A stretch of DNA of 64,000 bases from Rhizobium halophilum (GCF_021648825.1 NZ_JAKJHS010000001.1:620001-684000), one strand, 5' to 3'. Shown: positions 45,021 to 56,661, counted from the stretch's first letter. Notes: generated by a model not told the origin, from the letters alone. Program-made: numbers and translations.

Positions 45021-45056
45021 GTTGCCTTCCCTCGCGTGCGCTGGCAATAGAAAGAT

Positions 45057-45863
45057 ATGGCCATTCCGAAAACCAAGTCCAGCACGACGTCTTCACAAAA
45101 GTCCGATCCAGTCCGCAGCTCTGCCCGCAGGCACATCCGCAGCCGGTACACAAAAGCGGAAATGGAGGAGATCTTCCGCCGCTTTTCCGTCCAGCGGCCG
45201 GAGCCGAGGGGGGAGCTGGAGCACACCAATCCCTTCACCCTCGTTGTTGCCGTGGCGCTTTCCGCACAGGCGACCGATGCCGGTGTGAACAAGGCGACGC
45301 GTGCGCTGTTCAAGATCGCCGACACGCCGGAGAAGATGCTGGCGCTCGGGGAGGAAGGGGTTACCCAATACATCAAGACGATCGGGCTCTACCGCAACAA
45401 GGCAAAGAACGTCATCGCCCTGTCGCAGAAGCTGATCTCCGATTTCGGCGGCGAGGTTCCGAAGACGCGAGAGGAACTGGTGACGCTGCCGGGTGTGGGG
45501 CGCAAGACCGCCAACGTGGTGATGTCCATGGCCTTCGGCATACCAACGCTTGCCGTCGACACCCACGTCTTCCGCATCGGCAACCGCCTTCTGATGGCGC
45601 CAGGCAAGACACCGGACGAGGTGGAGGAGCGGTTTCTGAAGGTTATTCCCAAGCCCTACCTCTTCCATGCGCATCACTGGCTGATCCTGCACGGCCGCTA
45701 CACCTGTAAGGCGCGCAAGCCTGAATGCGAGCACTGCGTCATCGCCGACCTGTGCAAGTCGCCGGAGAAGACCTGCGACATCCCGGCCCCGCTGGTGGAA
45801 CTGCCACCCCAGCGGATCGGCGAGGTGGTCGAACAGCTTTCCGGCGTTTCAGCGCTCGAATGA
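45057..45863 (+). CDS. nth: Endonuclease III
   Basis: 268 residues. HhH-GPD fold with catalytic Lys150 ([10 protein letters not shown]) and Asp168 (VDTHV), and the 4Fe-4S cluster loop Cys217-x6-Cys224-x2-Cys227-x5-Cys233. It removes oxidised pyrimidines and cuts abasic sites in base-excision repair. The N-terminal 30 residues are a basic, Ser-rich tail. Its last 15 bp overlap the 3' end of recQ, convergent. Confidence 0.96.
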   Translation: MAIPKTKSSTTSSQKSDPVRSSARRHIRSRYTKAEMEEIFRRFSVQRPEPRGELEHTNPFTLVVAVALSAQATDAGVNKATRALFKIADTPEKMLALGEEGVTQYIKTIGLYRNKAKNVIALSQKLISDFGGEVPKTREELVTLPGVGRKTANVVMSMAFGIPTLAVDTHVFRIGNRLLMAPGKTPDEVEERFLKVIPKPYLFHAHHWLILHGRYTCKARKPECEHCVIADLCKSPEKTCDIPAPLVELPPQRIGEVVEQLSGVSALE

Positions 45864-47708
45864 GCGGATGACCTCAAGGAAATCGTCGCCGTAGCGCTCA
45901 AGCTTCGACTGCCCGACGCCGGAGATGCCGAGCAGTGCGTCGCGGCTCGTCGGGCGGCTGGTGGCGAAGGCCACGAGCGTGGTGTCGGGAAAGACCACGT
46001 AAGGCGGAACCTCCAGGGAATTCGCAATCTCCAGCCGCGTCCGTCGCAGTGCCTCGAAAAGCTCCGCGTCCGCCCCCTCCAATGCAGAGCGACTTGCGCC
46101 GGCAGAGGAAGACGCCCCTCTTGATGACTTGCTCGCCTTGGGCCGATCCTTGCGGAAGCGAACCTCCCGCTCGCGCCGGAACACCGAGCGCGCATCCGGC
46201 CCGAGCTTCAGGGCACCAAAAGCTTCATTGTCGATGCTGACGAGGCCCGCTGCCAGCAGCTGGCGATAAACGGACTGCCACGTTTTCGGCGGATGCTCCT
46301 TGCCCGCGCCGAAGACCGGCATGTCGACATGGCCAAAACGAATGGTCTTTTCGTTTTCGTTGCCGGTCAGCACGTCGATCAGGTGGCCGGTGCCGAACCG
46401 CTCGCCGGTGCGATAGATCGCGGCGAGCGCCTTGATCGCCGCTTCCGTTCCATCCCACGTCTCCACCGGCTTCAGACAAGTGTCGCAATTGCCGCAGTTA
46501 CCGGGATGCGCCTCGCCAAAATGCGAGAGAATCGCCTGGCGCCGACAGCCGGCGGTTTCGCAGATACCGAGCAGCACATTCAGCTTGGCACGCTCGACGC
46601 GCTTCACCTCCTCGCTCGACTGGCCACCATCGATCATTCGCCCGCGCTGGATGACGTCGGTCATCCCATAGGCCATCCAGACTTCCGACGGCAGGCCGTC
46701 GCGCCCCGCCCGCCCCGTCTCCTGGTAGTAGGCCTCGACGGAACCCGGGAGGTCGAGGTGAGCGACATAGCGGACGTTGGGTTTGTCGATGCCCATGCCG
46801 AACGCCACGGTGGCGACGAGGCAGAGATCCTCTTCCTTCAGGAAAGCATCCTGGTTTGCATCGCGGGCCGCGCGATCCATGCCGGCATGATAGGCAAGCG
46901 CTCGGATGCCTTGAGCATCCAGCCAGTCCGCAGTTTCCTCCACCTTAGCGCGCGACAGGCAATAGACGATGCCGCTCGATCCCTTGTGACGGGAGAGAAA
47001 CCGCAGCAGCTGCTGGCGCGGCTGGTCACGCTCGACGATCTCGTAGGCGATGTTGGGACGATCGAAGGAGGTGGTGAACACCTCCGCCGAATGGAGCGCC
47101 AGCCGATCGATGATGTCGTCGCGGGTGTGCGGATCGGCCGTCGCCGTCAGCGCCATGCGCGGCACGTCGGGATAAAGCTCCGCCAGCCGGCCGAGCTCCC
47201 GGTATTCAGGGCGGAAGTCGTGGCCCCATTGGCTGACGCAGTGGGCCTCATCGATCGCGAACAACGCGATCTTTGCCCCGCCGATCAGCTCCCGGAAGCC
47301 CGGTGTAACGATGCGCTCCGGCGTTACATAGAGAAGGTCAAGCGTGCCCTGCCGAAGCGACTGACGAACCTCGGCAAACTCTTCCGTCGACAGCGACGAG
47401 TTGAGCGCCGCCGCCTGCACGCCGAGCTGCTTCAAGGCCTCCACCTGGTCGCGCATCAGCGCAATCAGGGGCGAAACGACGATACCGACGCCGTCGCGGC
47501 AAAGTGCCGGGATCTGATAGCAGAGTGACTTGCCAGCCCCCGTCGGGAAGAGGACAACAGCGTCGCCACCGGCAACGACGCGCTCAACCACCGCCGCCTG
47601 TTTGCCGCGGAAGCCGTCATAGCCATACACCTGCTTCAGGACCGCTCGCGGATCCTTCGGCTGCTCACCATTGAACAGGGCTGCGGTGGTGTTCGTGGAT
47701 AAGGGCAT
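45849..47708 (-). CDS. recQ: ATP-dependent DNA helicase RecQ
   Basis: 619 residues: helicase lobes with Walker A PTGAGKS (55-61), DEAH box ([20 protein letters not shown]), motif [12 protein letters not shown], the zinc-binding RecQ-C region ([18 protein letters not shown]), winged helix, and an HRDC domain (about 535-615). Unwinds 3'-5' in recombinational repair. Between the winged helix and HRDC is a basic/serine linker. Overlaps nth by 15 bp. Confidence 0.96.
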   Translation of the reverse strand: MPLSTNTTAALFNGEQPKDPRAVLKQVYGYDGFRGKQAAVVERVVAGGDAVVLFPTGAGKSLCYQIPALCRDGVGIVVSPLIALMRDQVEALKQLGVQAAALNSSLSTEEFAEVRQSLRQGTLDLLYVTPERIVTPGFRELIGGAKIALFAIDEAHCVSQWGHDFRPEYRELGRLAELYPDVPRMALTATADPHTRDDIIDRLALHSAEVFTTSFDRPNIAYEIVERDQPRQQLLRFLSRHKGSSGIVYCLSRAKVEETADWLDAQGIRALAYHAGMDRAARDANQDAFLKEEDLCLVATVAFGMGIDKPNVRYVAHLDLPGSVEAYYQETGRAGRDGLPSEVWMAYGMTDVIQRGRMIDGGQSSEEVKRVERAKLNVLLGICETAGCRRQAILSHFGEAHPGNCGNCDTCLKPVETWDGTEAAIKALAAIYRTGERFGTGHLIDVLTGNENEKTIRFGHVDMPVFGAGKEHPPKTWQSVYRQLLAAGLVSIDNEAFGALKLGPDARSVFRREREVRFRKDRPKASKSSRGASSSAGASRSALEGADAELFEALRRTRLEIANSLEVPPYVVFPDTTLVAFATSRPTSRDALLGISGVGQSKLERYGDDFLEVIRSFER

Positions 47709-47806
47709 GCTTCGCTTTCATGGGAGGGAGGTTTTCTCATCCATACCCCATCCTGGGCCGTTGCGGGAGCCGCAGCGCCCGGCGTCAACAGATCATCGAC
47801 CCACGG

Positions 47807-48538
47807 CTACCGCGCCTTCACCGCATCGAGGCGAAAGCCGGGATCGCGCCGAGAAATCAGCTTGTGCAGATGCACCATCAGCCCTGCGGCGAAGAGCGGC
47901 GTCAGCAGGTTGACGATCGGGATCGCCAGGAAGCCCGCGATCAGCAGGCCTGCGAGAAAGACCGTAGAGCGATGCTTGAAGCGGAAAGCGCGCGCCTCCG
48001 GCGGCGGGCGGAAGCGCATGGCGGCGAATTCGAAGAATTCTCGCCCGAGGAGATAGCCATTCACCAGGAAGAAGGCGACGAGGTTGATGCCGGGAATGAA
48101 GAGGAGCAGCAGCGCAACGATGTTACCGACGATAACGACGCCGAGAAACTGGAGGGAGCCGATGATGGCCTGGCCGAGCGGCATCGCCTTGCCCGGCGTC
48201 TCGGTCGGATAATCGCGCTTTTCAACCACTTCGGCGACATCGTCGAGGAACAATCCAGCGATCAGCGCGGTGATGGGCGCGATCAGCAGCGCAAGCGCCA
48301 GTGCCAGCCCCACGCCCGCCAGGATCGCCGTAAGAAAGGTCAACCATCCCGCCCAGTCCGGCACATCCGGCAGATAGATGGCAAACCAGGGCCAGACGAC
48401 CGCGACGAAGGTCTGGCGCAGCGCCAGCCACAGACCGACGAGTACGAGGATCGTCAGGCCCAAAACCTTCCAGAACACGGCCCGCGTTTCAGCGGCGAAA
48501 AGGTTGAGAAGCGAAAGTCGTGCGGCTTCGATGATCAT
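47807..48538 (-). CDS. EI24/CysZ-like membrane protein
   Basis: 243 residues with about five membrane helices, including LTFLTAILAGVGLALALALLIAPITAL and FLGVVIVGNIVALLLLFIPGINLVAFFLVNGYLLGREFFE, the hallmark of the EI24 domain (E. coli CysZ is a sulfate transporter of this family). Rhizobial members are uncharacterised; a sulfate role is not implied by the neighbours. ATG at 48538; the 27-codon open extension is rejected. Confidence 0.82.
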   Translation of the reverse strand: MIIEAARLSLLNLFAAETRAVFWKVLGLTILVLVGLWLALRQTFVAVVWPWFAIYLPDVPDWAGWLTFLTAILAGVGLALALALLIAPITALIAGLFLDDVAEVVEKRDYPTETPGKAMPLGQAIIGSLQFLGVVIVGNIVALLLLFIPGINLVAFFLVNGYLLGREFFEFAAMRFRPPPEARAFRFKHRSTVFLAGLLIAGFLAIPIVNLLTPLFAAGLMVHLHKLISRRDPGFRLDAVKAR

Positions 48539-48593
48539 AGGCGTCTCCTGTGGGCGGGCAGGATGTAGGGGCGGGAACCCACTGGAACAAGCG

Positions 48594-50174
48594 CTAGCAG
48601 ATCGCCTGCAGCTCTGCACGATGGCGGATCATCGCCAGGAAGCGGCGATAGTCCCGCTCATAGAGCTTCGCGGCCTCGGCATCGGCCTGCCGCTCCCGGC
48701 CATGCGCCGCCATTCCCTCGCCGGCAGCAGCAACGCTGTCGTAGAGCCCGCCGGCGGCCGCGGCCGTCATCGCCGTGCCGAGCAGCACGGCGTCTTCCGT
48801 TTCAGGAATCACCACGGTGCAGCCGGTCACGTCGGCATAGAGTTCGACGAGCAGTGGATTGTGCACATGCCCACCGGTCAGGTGCAGCGTCTCGAATCTG
48901 TAGCCGTAGCCGCTCATGGTTTCCAGAATATGCCGGATGCCGAGCGCAATGGCGACGCAGGTGCGCCAGTAAAGGTGGCAGAGACCATCGAAGGAGGTAT
49001 CGAGCGTCAGGCCGCTGACAACGCCCGTGGCATGCGGATCGGCAAGTGGCGAGCGGTTGCCGTGAAAATCCGGCAGGATGAGCAGGTCGGACGCCGGGTT
49101 CGGGCCATGCTGCGCCCGCAACTCCTGAACACGCTTGATGACACGTGCGAGGAGGTCGGCGGAGGGTTCACCGCCCGCCGCATGCATGCGGACGATGTAA
49201 TCGAGAAGCGCACCCGTCGCGGACTGACCTCCTTCGACGAGCCAGTGTCCCGGAAGAACGGCCTCATAATAAGGTCCCCAGAGGCTGCGGCCAGGCTTTG
49301 CCTCCGACGAAAAGGAGACAATGCAGCTGGAGGTGCCGCCGATTAGCGCGACGGAGCGCTCCAGAGACGTGCCCTCGCCGGCGCCGGCCAGAACGCCGAA
49401 GGCACCGGCATAGGCATCGATGAGCCCGGCGGACACCCGGCACTCGGTATCCAGGCCGAGGTCACGCGCCGCCTCGGTCGAAAGCATCCCGATGCTGTCG
49501 CCGGCGTTGATTGTGCCGGCAGGCAAGCTTGCCCGCTCCAGCAGGTCTTCGAGCCCTGCCTGTGCCAGATAATCCGGCTGCCAGCCCGGCGTCTCATGCG
49601 CCAGATAATTCCATTTGGCGGTTACAGTGCAGCGGGAGCGGGCGGACGAGCCGGTGGCCTTCCACGTCATGAAATCCGCAAGATCAAAGAAGTAGCCGGC
49701 GCGCGCCCATGTCTGCGGCAGGTGGCGCTTCAGCCACATCAGCTTCGGCATCTCCATTTCCGGAGAGAGCGAGCCACCGGAGAAGTCCAGTACAGGATGT
49801 CCGTGCGCCGAAAGCTCCCCGGCCTCGGCAATCGCACGATGGTCCAGCCACACCACCGTATCGAACCGATCTTCACCGGTGGTCGACACGGTCAGCTGCC
49901 GCCCTTCCCGGTCGCGTGCAACCAACGAACAGGTGGCGTCGAAGCCGATGGCAGCCACCTGCTCCGCCGCAATCCTTGCATCCGAGAGCGCCTGACGAAC
50001 GGCCTCGCAGGCGGATCGCCAGATGTCTTCCGAGTCATGCTCCGCATGATTTGCAGCGGGCCTCTGCATCATGATCGGGTGCTTGGCGCGCGCAAGAAGT
50101 CGACCGCTGCGGTCAAACACGCCGGCGCGGGCGCTGGCCGTGCCGATATCGACCGCAACGACGTGATCTCGCAT
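48594..50174 (-). CDS. FGGY-family carbohydrate kinase of the polyol operon
   Basis: 526 residues, longer than xylulokinase (~490) and in the ribulokinase-like FGGY size range. HVVAVDIGTASARAGVFD (4-21), CSLVARD, VVWLDHRAIAEA, the C-terminal LHLTGGHVHNPLL. It may phosphorylate a ketose made by MtlK (for example D-ribulose, D-xylulose or fructose). Last gene of the operon, 55 bp after the HAD gene. A 52-codon upstream extension is rejected; ATG at 50174. Confidence 0.87.
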   Translation of the reverse strand: MRDHVVAVDIGTASARAGVFDRSGRLLARAKHPIMMQRPAANHAEHDSEDIWRSACEAVRQALSDARIAAEQVAAIGFDATCSLVARDREGRQLTVSTTGEDRFDTVVWLDHRAIAEAGELSAHGHPVLDFSGGSLSPEMEMPKLMWLKRHLPQTWARAGYFFDLADFMTWKATGSSARSRCTVTAKWNYLAHETPGWQPDYLAQAGLEDLLERASLPAGTINAGDSIGMLSTEAARDLGLDTECRVSAGLIDAYAGAFGVLAGAGEGTSLERSVALIGGTSSCIVSFSSEAKPGRSLWGPYYEAVLPGHWLVEGGQSATGALLDYIVRMHAAGGEPSADLLARVIKRVQELRAQHGPNPASDLLILPDFHGNRSPLADPHATGVVSGLTLDTSFDGLCHLYWRTCVAIALGIRHILETMSGYGYRFETLHLTGGHVHNPLLVELYADVTGCTVVIPETEDAVLLGTAMTAAAAGGLYDSVAAAGEGMAAHGRERQADAEAAKLYERDYRRFLAMIRHRAELQAIC

Positions 50175-50229
50175 CAGGACGTGTTTCCCCTGCCCGACCG
50201 GGTGCCCTTGTGACCGCTCCTGCCGGCCA

Positions 50230-50928
50230 TTAAATGGCGTGATGGGCGCGGCGCCCCTTGGGCCCCTCTCTGTGTTTGCGGACAAGGTGGAGCAATTCCG
50301 GCATGGCGTCAAATACGACGTCCGGCGCAAGCGCCGTCACGCGCTCGCTGTACCCAGGGGCTGCGGCATGGGATCCGCCGACAAAGGCGAACACCGCCAT
50401 GCCGGCCCGCTGCGCCGCCTCGATGCCGGCAGGGCTGTCCTCGATCACGATACAGGCGGAAGGATCGGCGCTCATCGAACTGGCCGCATGCAGGAAAAGG
50501 TCCGGTGCCGGCTTGCCCTGTGCCACCATGGAGGCGCTGAAGATGTGCGGCTCGAACCGCTGCAGGAGCCCCGTCAGCGAAAGCGAAAGCCGGATGCGCT
50601 CGGGCTGGCTGGAGGATGCCACGCATTTTTCGCAGTCAAGGGCGTCCAGCACATCGGCGATACCCGCCACGGGCTGCAGCTCACGGCGAAAGCGTGCGTA
50701 AAGATGATGGCGAAGATCCTCGAGGAAGGCCGCATCGATGCTGTGGTCGAAATCGTCGTGCAGGATCTGCGCCACCGTCGAAAGGCTTCGGCCGAGGAAC
50801 CGTTCATAAGCCTCATCCTCGCTGATGACGACGCCGCGGCGGCTGAGTGCCTCCACCAGGACCTGAACCGATAGAGGCTCGCTGTCGACCAGCACCCCGT
50901 CGCAATCAAAAATCACCAGCGGCCGCAT
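50230..50928 (-). CDS. HAD-superfamily hydrolase (beta-phosphoglucomutase-like)
   Basis: 232 residues. DxD motif FDCDGVLVDS with Asp8 and Asp10, motif II SSSQPERIRL, Lys motif GKPAPDLFL and motif IV CIVIEDSPAGIEAA. Subfamily IA with a four-helix cap, so a phosphatase or phosphomutase on small sugar phosphates. In the S. meliloti smo cluster, as I recall it, a HAD gene also lies between mtlK and the kinase gene. Start ATG at 50928 with GGTGGAAG upstream. 22 bp after mtlK. Confidence 0.88.
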   Translation of the reverse strand: MRPLVIFDCDGVLVDSEPLSVQVLVEALSRRGVVISEDEAYERFLGRSLSTVAQILHDDFDHSIDAAFLEDLRHHLYARFRRELQPVAGIADVLDALDCEKCVASSSQPERIRLSLSLTGLLQRFEPHIFSASMVAQGKPAPDLFLHAASSMSADPSACIVIEDSPAGIEAAQRAGMAVFAFVGGSHAAAPGYSERVTALAPDVVFDAMPELLHLVRKHREGPKGRRAHHAI

Positions 50929-50950
50929 CGCTTCCACCACCCTCACCCAG

Positions 50951-52432
50951 TCATTTGACCAGAGCATCCTCGAGATAGAGCTCTACCGTCCTTGCCGTCC
51001 CCTCGGCCCAGAGCGTCTTCAGCGCATGCGAGAACCGCTGGCGGAAGAGTTCCGATCCGGCAACCTCGCCGAAGATCTCATCGAAGACAAGGAAGGCATC
51101 CGGGTTGTCCCGTGCTTCCTTCGCCGCTGCATGAAGCTTGTCGGCGCTCGTATCGTTGAAGACGATCTGCTTGCCGCTGTCGCTGGTGCCTTCGAAATAG
51201 CGGCACCAGAGCGCCGAGACGAGTGAAAGCCCGATGATGTCCTTGCCTTCGCGCAGCCGGTCCGCCGTGGACGGTAGGATAAACTTCGGCTGCCGGTTGG
51301 AGCCGTCCTGCGCCAGGCGCGGGATGGTGTCGCCGATCTTCGGGTTGGAGAAGCGGCGCTCGATCAAATCGTAGTATTCGTTGAGATCCGTATCCGGCAC
51401 CGGCGGGACGATCGGGATGATCTCTTCCTTCTCAAGCTTCTCCAGGAAGGCGCGGATCAGCGGATGCTCCATCGCCTCATGAACGAAGTGGATGTCGAGG
51501 AGCGCTGCCGGATAGGCGATCGCTGCATGTCCGCCGTTGAGAATACGGATCTTCATGTGCTCGTAGGGCGCGACATCCGGCACGAACTGGACGCCGACTT
51601 CTTCGAGCGGCGGCCGGCCGGCCGGAAAATTGTCCTCCATCACCCACTGCTTGAATTCCTCGCAGAAGACGGGCCAGTTGTCCTCGATCGCAAAGGTGTC
51701 GCGGAGGAAATCGATCTCCCGCTCACCGGTCGCCGGCGTAATGCGATCGACCATGGAGTTGGGGAAAGCAACGTTCTCCGCGATCCACTCTGCGAAGGCG
51801 GGGTCGGACAGAGCGGCGAGACCCACCACCGCATTCTCGGTCACCTCTCCGTTGCCGGGGATGTTGTCGCAGGACATGATGGTGAAGGGAGCGATTCCAG
51901 CTGCCTTGCGCCGCTTGAGCCCGGCCACGATAAGGCCGAAGACGGTCTTGGGCTGGTTCGGGTTCTGGCCGTCGTGGAAGATTGCGGGATGGCCGGGATT
52001 GAAGTCGCCGGAGGCATCGATGAAATAGCCGCCCTCGGTGATCGTCATCGACACGATCCGGATCCGCGGATCGGCAAGCGTGGCGATGATCGTTTCCGTC
52101 TCGCCGGGCGCGATGATGTCGATCATCGGCGCGGTGACGCGTGCCGCGGTCCGGTTGTTGTCCTGCTCGACAACCGTCGTCAGGAAATCCTGCTCCGCAA
52201 GCTTTTCCCGCATGGTCGCATCAGACGGCATGACGCCGGCACCGATGATCGCCCAGTCCAGGCCGTGCCCCTTGCTAAACAGGTCGTCCAGGTAGACGGC
52301 CTGGTGCGCGCGGTGGAAGTTGCCGACGCCGAAATGCAGGATGCCGGGCGTCAGCATGATCGGATCATAGGCAGGCACGGCCGCAGTATGCGCAATTTCG
52401 CCAAGCACGGCGGCGGAAAGTTTGACGGTCAT
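50951..52432 (-). CDS. mtlK: Mannitol 2-dehydrogenase
   Basis: 493 residues, polyol-specific long-chain dehydrogenase family, the standard length. N-terminal NAD-binding GILHFGVGNFHRAHQAVYLDDL and the catalytic lysine region HMKIRILNGGHAAIAY. It oxidises D-mannitol to D-fructose and, in related enzymes, D-arabitol and D-sorbitol. ATG at 52432 with GGAG upstream. It follows smoK directly (19 bp), with no smoS between. Confidence 0.95.
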   Translation of the reverse strand: MTVKLSAAVLGEIAHTAAVPAYDPIMLTPGILHFGVGNFHRAHQAVYLDDLFSKGHGLDWAIIGAGVMPSDATMREKLAEQDFLTTVVEQDNNRTAARVTAPMIDIIAPGETETIIATLADPRIRIVSMTITEGGYFIDASGDFNPGHPAIFHDGQNPNQPKTVFGLIVAGLKRRKAAGIAPFTIMSCDNIPGNGEVTENAVVGLAALSDPAFAEWIAENVAFPNSMVDRITPATGEREIDFLRDTFAIEDNWPVFCEEFKQWVMEDNFPAGRPPLEEVGVQFVPDVAPYEHMKIRILNGGHAAIAYPAALLDIHFVHEAMEHPLIRAFLEKLEKEEIIPIVPPVPDTDLNEYYDLIERRFSNPKIGDTIPRLAQDGSNRQPKFILPSTADRLREGKDIIGLSLVSALWCRYFEGTSDSGKQIVFNDTSADKLHAAAKEARDNPDAFLVFDEIFGEVAGSELFRQRFSHALKTLWAEGTARTVELYLEDALVK

Positions 52433-52451
52433 AGGACACTCCACGCCGGCG

Positions 52452-53450
<999 letters not shown>

Positions 53451-53461
53451 CGTCGTCTTCC

Positions 53462-54286
53462 TTACTTAACCGCGCCGAAGGTCAGGCCGCGAACGAGTTG
53501 TTTCTGGCTGAACCAGCCCATGATGAGGATCGGCGCGATCGCCATGGTCGACGCTGCCGAGAGCTTCGCCCAGAACAGCCCTTGGGGGCTGGAGAAAGAG
53601 GCGATGAAGGCCGTCAGCGGCGCTGCGGTCGCGGTCGTCAGCCGGATCGTCCAGAAGCTCTCGTTCCAGGCTAGGATGATGTTCAGGAGGAGGGTCGACG
53701 CAATGCCCGGCACCGCCATCGGCGTCAGGACGTAGACGATCTCCTGCCAGAGCCCTGCACCATCCATGCGTGCCGCTTCCAGGATCTCGCCCGGAATTTC
53801 GCGGAAATAGGTGTAGAGCATCCAGATCACAATCGGCAGGTTGATCAGCGTCAGCATGATCGTGAGGCCGATGCGCGTGTCGAGAAGGCCGAAGTCCCGG
53901 AACATCAGGTAGATGGGAACGAGCACGGCGACAGCCGGCATCATCTTGGTCGACAGCATCCACATCAGCACGTCCTTAGTCCGCTTCGTCGGCGAGAATG
54001 CCATGGCCCAGGCCGAGGGGATGCCGATGATCAGCGCCAGGATCGTGGAGCCGACCGACAGAATGACGGAGTTGGTGAAGGGCTTGATGTAGTCCCGCTG
54101 GGTCTGCACCGTGACGTAATTGTCAAGCGTGAACGAGGGGATCAGGTTAAAGCCTGCGATCGCCTCCGGCTCCGTCTTGAGGCTGGTGACAACGGTGTAG
54201 AGGATGGGGAAGAAGATCAGCAGCGCAACGGCCCAGGCGGCGACGGTGGCGATGACCTTGTGACGGGTGGTGACGGAGCGTGCCAT
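53462..54286 (-). CDS. smoG: Polyol ABC transporter permease
   Basis: 274 residues, six membrane helices, MalG-type. The EAA loop is [24 protein letters not shown] (about 160-183), which contacts SmoK. Ten bp after smoF. Confidence 0.94.
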   Translation of the reverse strand: MARSVTTRHKVIATVAAWAVALLIFFPILYTVVTSLKTEPEAIAGFNLIPSFTLDNYVTVQTQRDYIKPFTNSVILSVGSTILALIIGIPSAWAMAFSPTKRTKDVLMWMLSTKMMPAVAVLVPIYLMFRDFGLLDTRIGLTIMLTLINLPIVIWMLYTYFREIPGEILEAARMDGAGLWQEIVYVLTPMAVPGIASTLLLNIILAWNESFWTIRLTTATAAPLTAFIASFSSPQGLFWAKLSAASTMAIAPILIMGWFSQKQLVRGLTFGAVK

Positions 54287-54296
54287 GGTCGTCCCC

Positions 54297-55169
54297 CTAT
54301 CGATCCAAGTTCTTGCCGACGGCGCGCATCAGGAAGATCGCGACGATATTCGCAAGGATGATGGCGATGATCCCGCCTGCGGAGGCCCCGCCGACGTCGT
54401 AGCCGAGTAGTGCCGTCCGGTAGATGAGGAACACCAGGTTGGTGGACGCGTAGCCCGGGCCGCCATTGGTGGTGACGAGGATTTCCGCATAGACGCCGAG
54501 CAGGAAGATCGTCTGGATCAGGACGACGACGGTCATCGCCCGCGCCAGGTGCGGCAGCGTCAGATAAATGAAGCGGTTGAGGACGTTGGCACCGTCCATC
54601 TCGGCTGCTTCCTTCTGCTCGCTGTCGAGCGACTGAAGGGCGGTCAGCAGGATGAGCGTCGCGAACGGCAGCCACTGCCAGGCGACAATGATAATGATCG
54701 CGAGCAGCGGGTACTGAGCGAACCAGTCGATCGGCTGCAAGCCGAACAGCCGACTGATATCGGCAAGCACACCATAGCTCGGGTGCATGATCATGTTCTT
54801 CCACACCAGCGCGGCGACCGGCGGCATGACGAAGAATGGCGAGATAACCAGGATCCGCACGATCCCTTGTCCAAAGATCGGCTGGTCGATCAGAAGCGCG
54901 ATCAACGTCCCGCCGACCACTGTGATCAGCAAGACCCCGCCGACAATCAACAATGTGTTCCAGATCGACTGGAAGAAGGCCGGATCGGTGTAGAAGAAGC
55001 GATAATTGAACAGGCCGGCAAAGCTGACGTTTGCGGGATTGAGGAGGTTGTAGTTCTGGAATGAGAACCACAGCGTCATCGAAAGCGGCACGATCATCCA
55101 GACCAGCAACAGAATGACCGACGGCGCCATCATCAGGCGGGCCAGGCCCCTCGTGTTCTGTGTTGCCAT
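54297..55169 (-). CDS. smoF: Polyol ABC transporter permease
   Basis: 290 residues, six to seven membrane helices, MalF-type without the large periplasmic domain. EAA loop KEAAEMDGANVLNRFIYLTLPHL (about 182-204). It follows smoE after a terminator-like hairpin, which may lower its expression relative to the binding protein. Confidence 0.94.
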   Translation of the reverse strand: MATQNTRGLARLMMAPSVILLLVWMIVPLSMTLWFSFQNYNLLNPANVSFAGLFNYRFFYTDPAFFQSIWNTLLIVGGVLLITVVGGTLIALLIDQPIFGQGIVRILVISPFFVMPPVAALVWKNMIMHPSYGVLADISRLFGLQPIDWFAQYPLLAIIIIVAWQWLPFATLILLTALQSLDSEQKEAAEMDGANVLNRFIYLTLPHLARAMTVVVLIQTIFLLGVYAEILVTTNGGPGYASTNLVFLIYRTALLGYDVGGASAGGIIAIILANIVAIFLMRAVGKNLDR

Positions 55170-55258
55170 GTCGACGCCCTCCTCCGTTTGCCGCGCATCT
55201 CGTCAAGCATGAGACACGCACACAGCGAGCTTATCTAAAAAAGTTGAGGCAGAGGTGG

Positions 55259-55289
55259 AAAAGGCCGCCCAGCCCGAAGGCCGGGCGGC
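55259..55289 (-). terminator. Intercistronic hairpin after smoE
   Basis: On the minus strand an 11-pair stem (one G-U) with a UUCG loop, GCCGCCCGGCC/GGCTGGGCGGC, then CTTTTCC. It is inside the operon, between smoE and smoF, so it is likely a partial terminator or 3'-end stabiliser that gives high binding-protein expression. Confidence 0.75.
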
Positions 55290-55305
55290 AATTGCTCGGG
55301 AGGAG

Positions 55306-56619
55306 CTACTTGATGTAACCGGCGCGCGTCATTTCGCGAACCGTAGCCGACTGCGCCTGCGAGAGTGCGTCGTCAACCGAGGACTGGCCTGCTACGACTG
55401 CAGAGAACAGCTGACCAACATTGGTGCCGATCGCCTGGAACTCTGGGATCGCGACGAACTGGCCGCCCGTGTAAGGCACCGGCTCCACCGTCGGCTTGGT
55501 GATGTCGGCAGCCTGCATGGCAGCGAGCGTCTGCTCGGCGAACGGAGCCGCTTCCTTGTACTGCTCGTTCTCATAGAGCGAGGTGCGCGTGCCCGGAGGA
55601 ACGTTGGCCCAGCCTTCCTTGGAAGCAACGAGCTCTGCATAGTCTTCGCTGGTCGCCCAGGCGATGAACTTCTTCGCCGCATCGACCTTCTGCGAGCTTG
55701 CAGGGATGGCTAGGTTCCACGACCACAGCCAGTTGCCGTGATTGTCGACGCCTTCCTTGGAAGGGAAGATTGCGTAGCCGACCTTATCCGCAACGGTGGA
55801 ATCTTCCGGGTTGGACACGAAGGAAGCAGCGACGGTGGCATCGATCCACATGCCGCACTTGCCCTGCTGGAAGAGCGTCAGGTTTTCGTTGAAACCGTTG
55901 GAGGAAGCACCGGCCGGACCGGCATCCTTCATCAGGTCGACGTAGAACTGCAGCGCTTCCTTCCACTCCGGCTGATCGAACTGCGGCTGCCAGTTTTCAT
56001 CAAACCAGCGCCCCCCGAAGGAGTTGGTCAGCGCCGTGATGAAGGCCATGTTCTCGCCCCAGCCGGCCTTGCCGCGCAGGCAGATGCCGTTGATGTCCTG
56101 CGAGCGGTCGGTGATCTTGCGGGCAGCTTCGCCAATGAATTCCCAGGTGGGGTTTTCCGGCATTTCGAGGCCGGCCTTCTCGAACAGGTCCTTGCGGTAC
56201 ATGATCATCGCCGACTCGCCGTAGAACGGCGCGGCATAGAGCTTGCCGTCGACGGTCAGACCGCCGCGGATGGACGGCAGCAGATCGTCAACATTGTAGT
56301 CTTCACCGAGATCGGCGAGTTCCGTCAGCCAGCCTTGCTTGGCCCAGATCGGAACTTCGTAGTTGCCGATCGTCATGATGTCGTACTGACCGCCGGACGT
56401 CGCGATGTCCGTCGTGACGCGCTCACGCAGAACGTTTTCTTCGAGCGTCACCCATTCGAGCTGGATGTCAGGGTTCTTAGAGGTGAAGTCCTCCGTCAGA
56501 CCCTGCATGCGGATCATATCGCCGTTGTTGACGGTTGCGATGGTGAGGGTTTCGGCCGAAGCCACACCGGAAAAGGCGAGCGCCGAGCACGCGCCCAGCA
56601 GGATTGTCTTGAAAGTCAT
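55306..56619 (-). CDS. smoE: Polyol (sorbitol/mannitol) ABC transporter substrate-binding protein
   Basis: 437 residues, MalE-type. Signal peptide about 1-23 (ending VASA), then ETLTIATVNNGDMIRMQ. The SmoE/MtlE signature region FYGESAMIMYRKDLFEKAG is present. First gene of the smo operon, 143 bp from the divergently placed (same-strand, upstream) regulator gene. ATG at 56619. Confidence 0.94.
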   Translation of the reverse strand: MTFKTILLGACSALAFSGVASAETLTIATVNNGDMIRMQGLTEDFTSKNPDIQLEWVTLEENVLRERVTTDIATSGGQYDIMTIGNYEVPIWAKQGWLTELADLGEDYNVDDLLPSIRGGLTVDGKLYAAPFYGESAMIMYRKDLFEKAGLEMPENPTWEFIGEAARKITDRSQDINGICLRGKAGWGENMAFITALTNSFGGRWFDENWQPQFDQPEWKEALQFYVDLMKDAGPAGASSNGFNENLTLFQQGKCGMWIDATVAASFVSNPEDSTVADKVGYAIFPSKEGVDNHGNWLWSWNLAIPASSQKVDAAKKFIAWATSEDYAELVASKEGWANVPPGTRTSLYENEQYKEAAPFAEQTLAAMQAADITKPTVEPVPYTGGQFVAIPEFQAIGTNVGQLFSAVVAGQSSVDDALSQAQSATVREMTRAGYIK

Positions 56620-56661
56620 AATCTTCCTCCCGAAGATGGAAACGAGCATTCGCTTTGCCCA

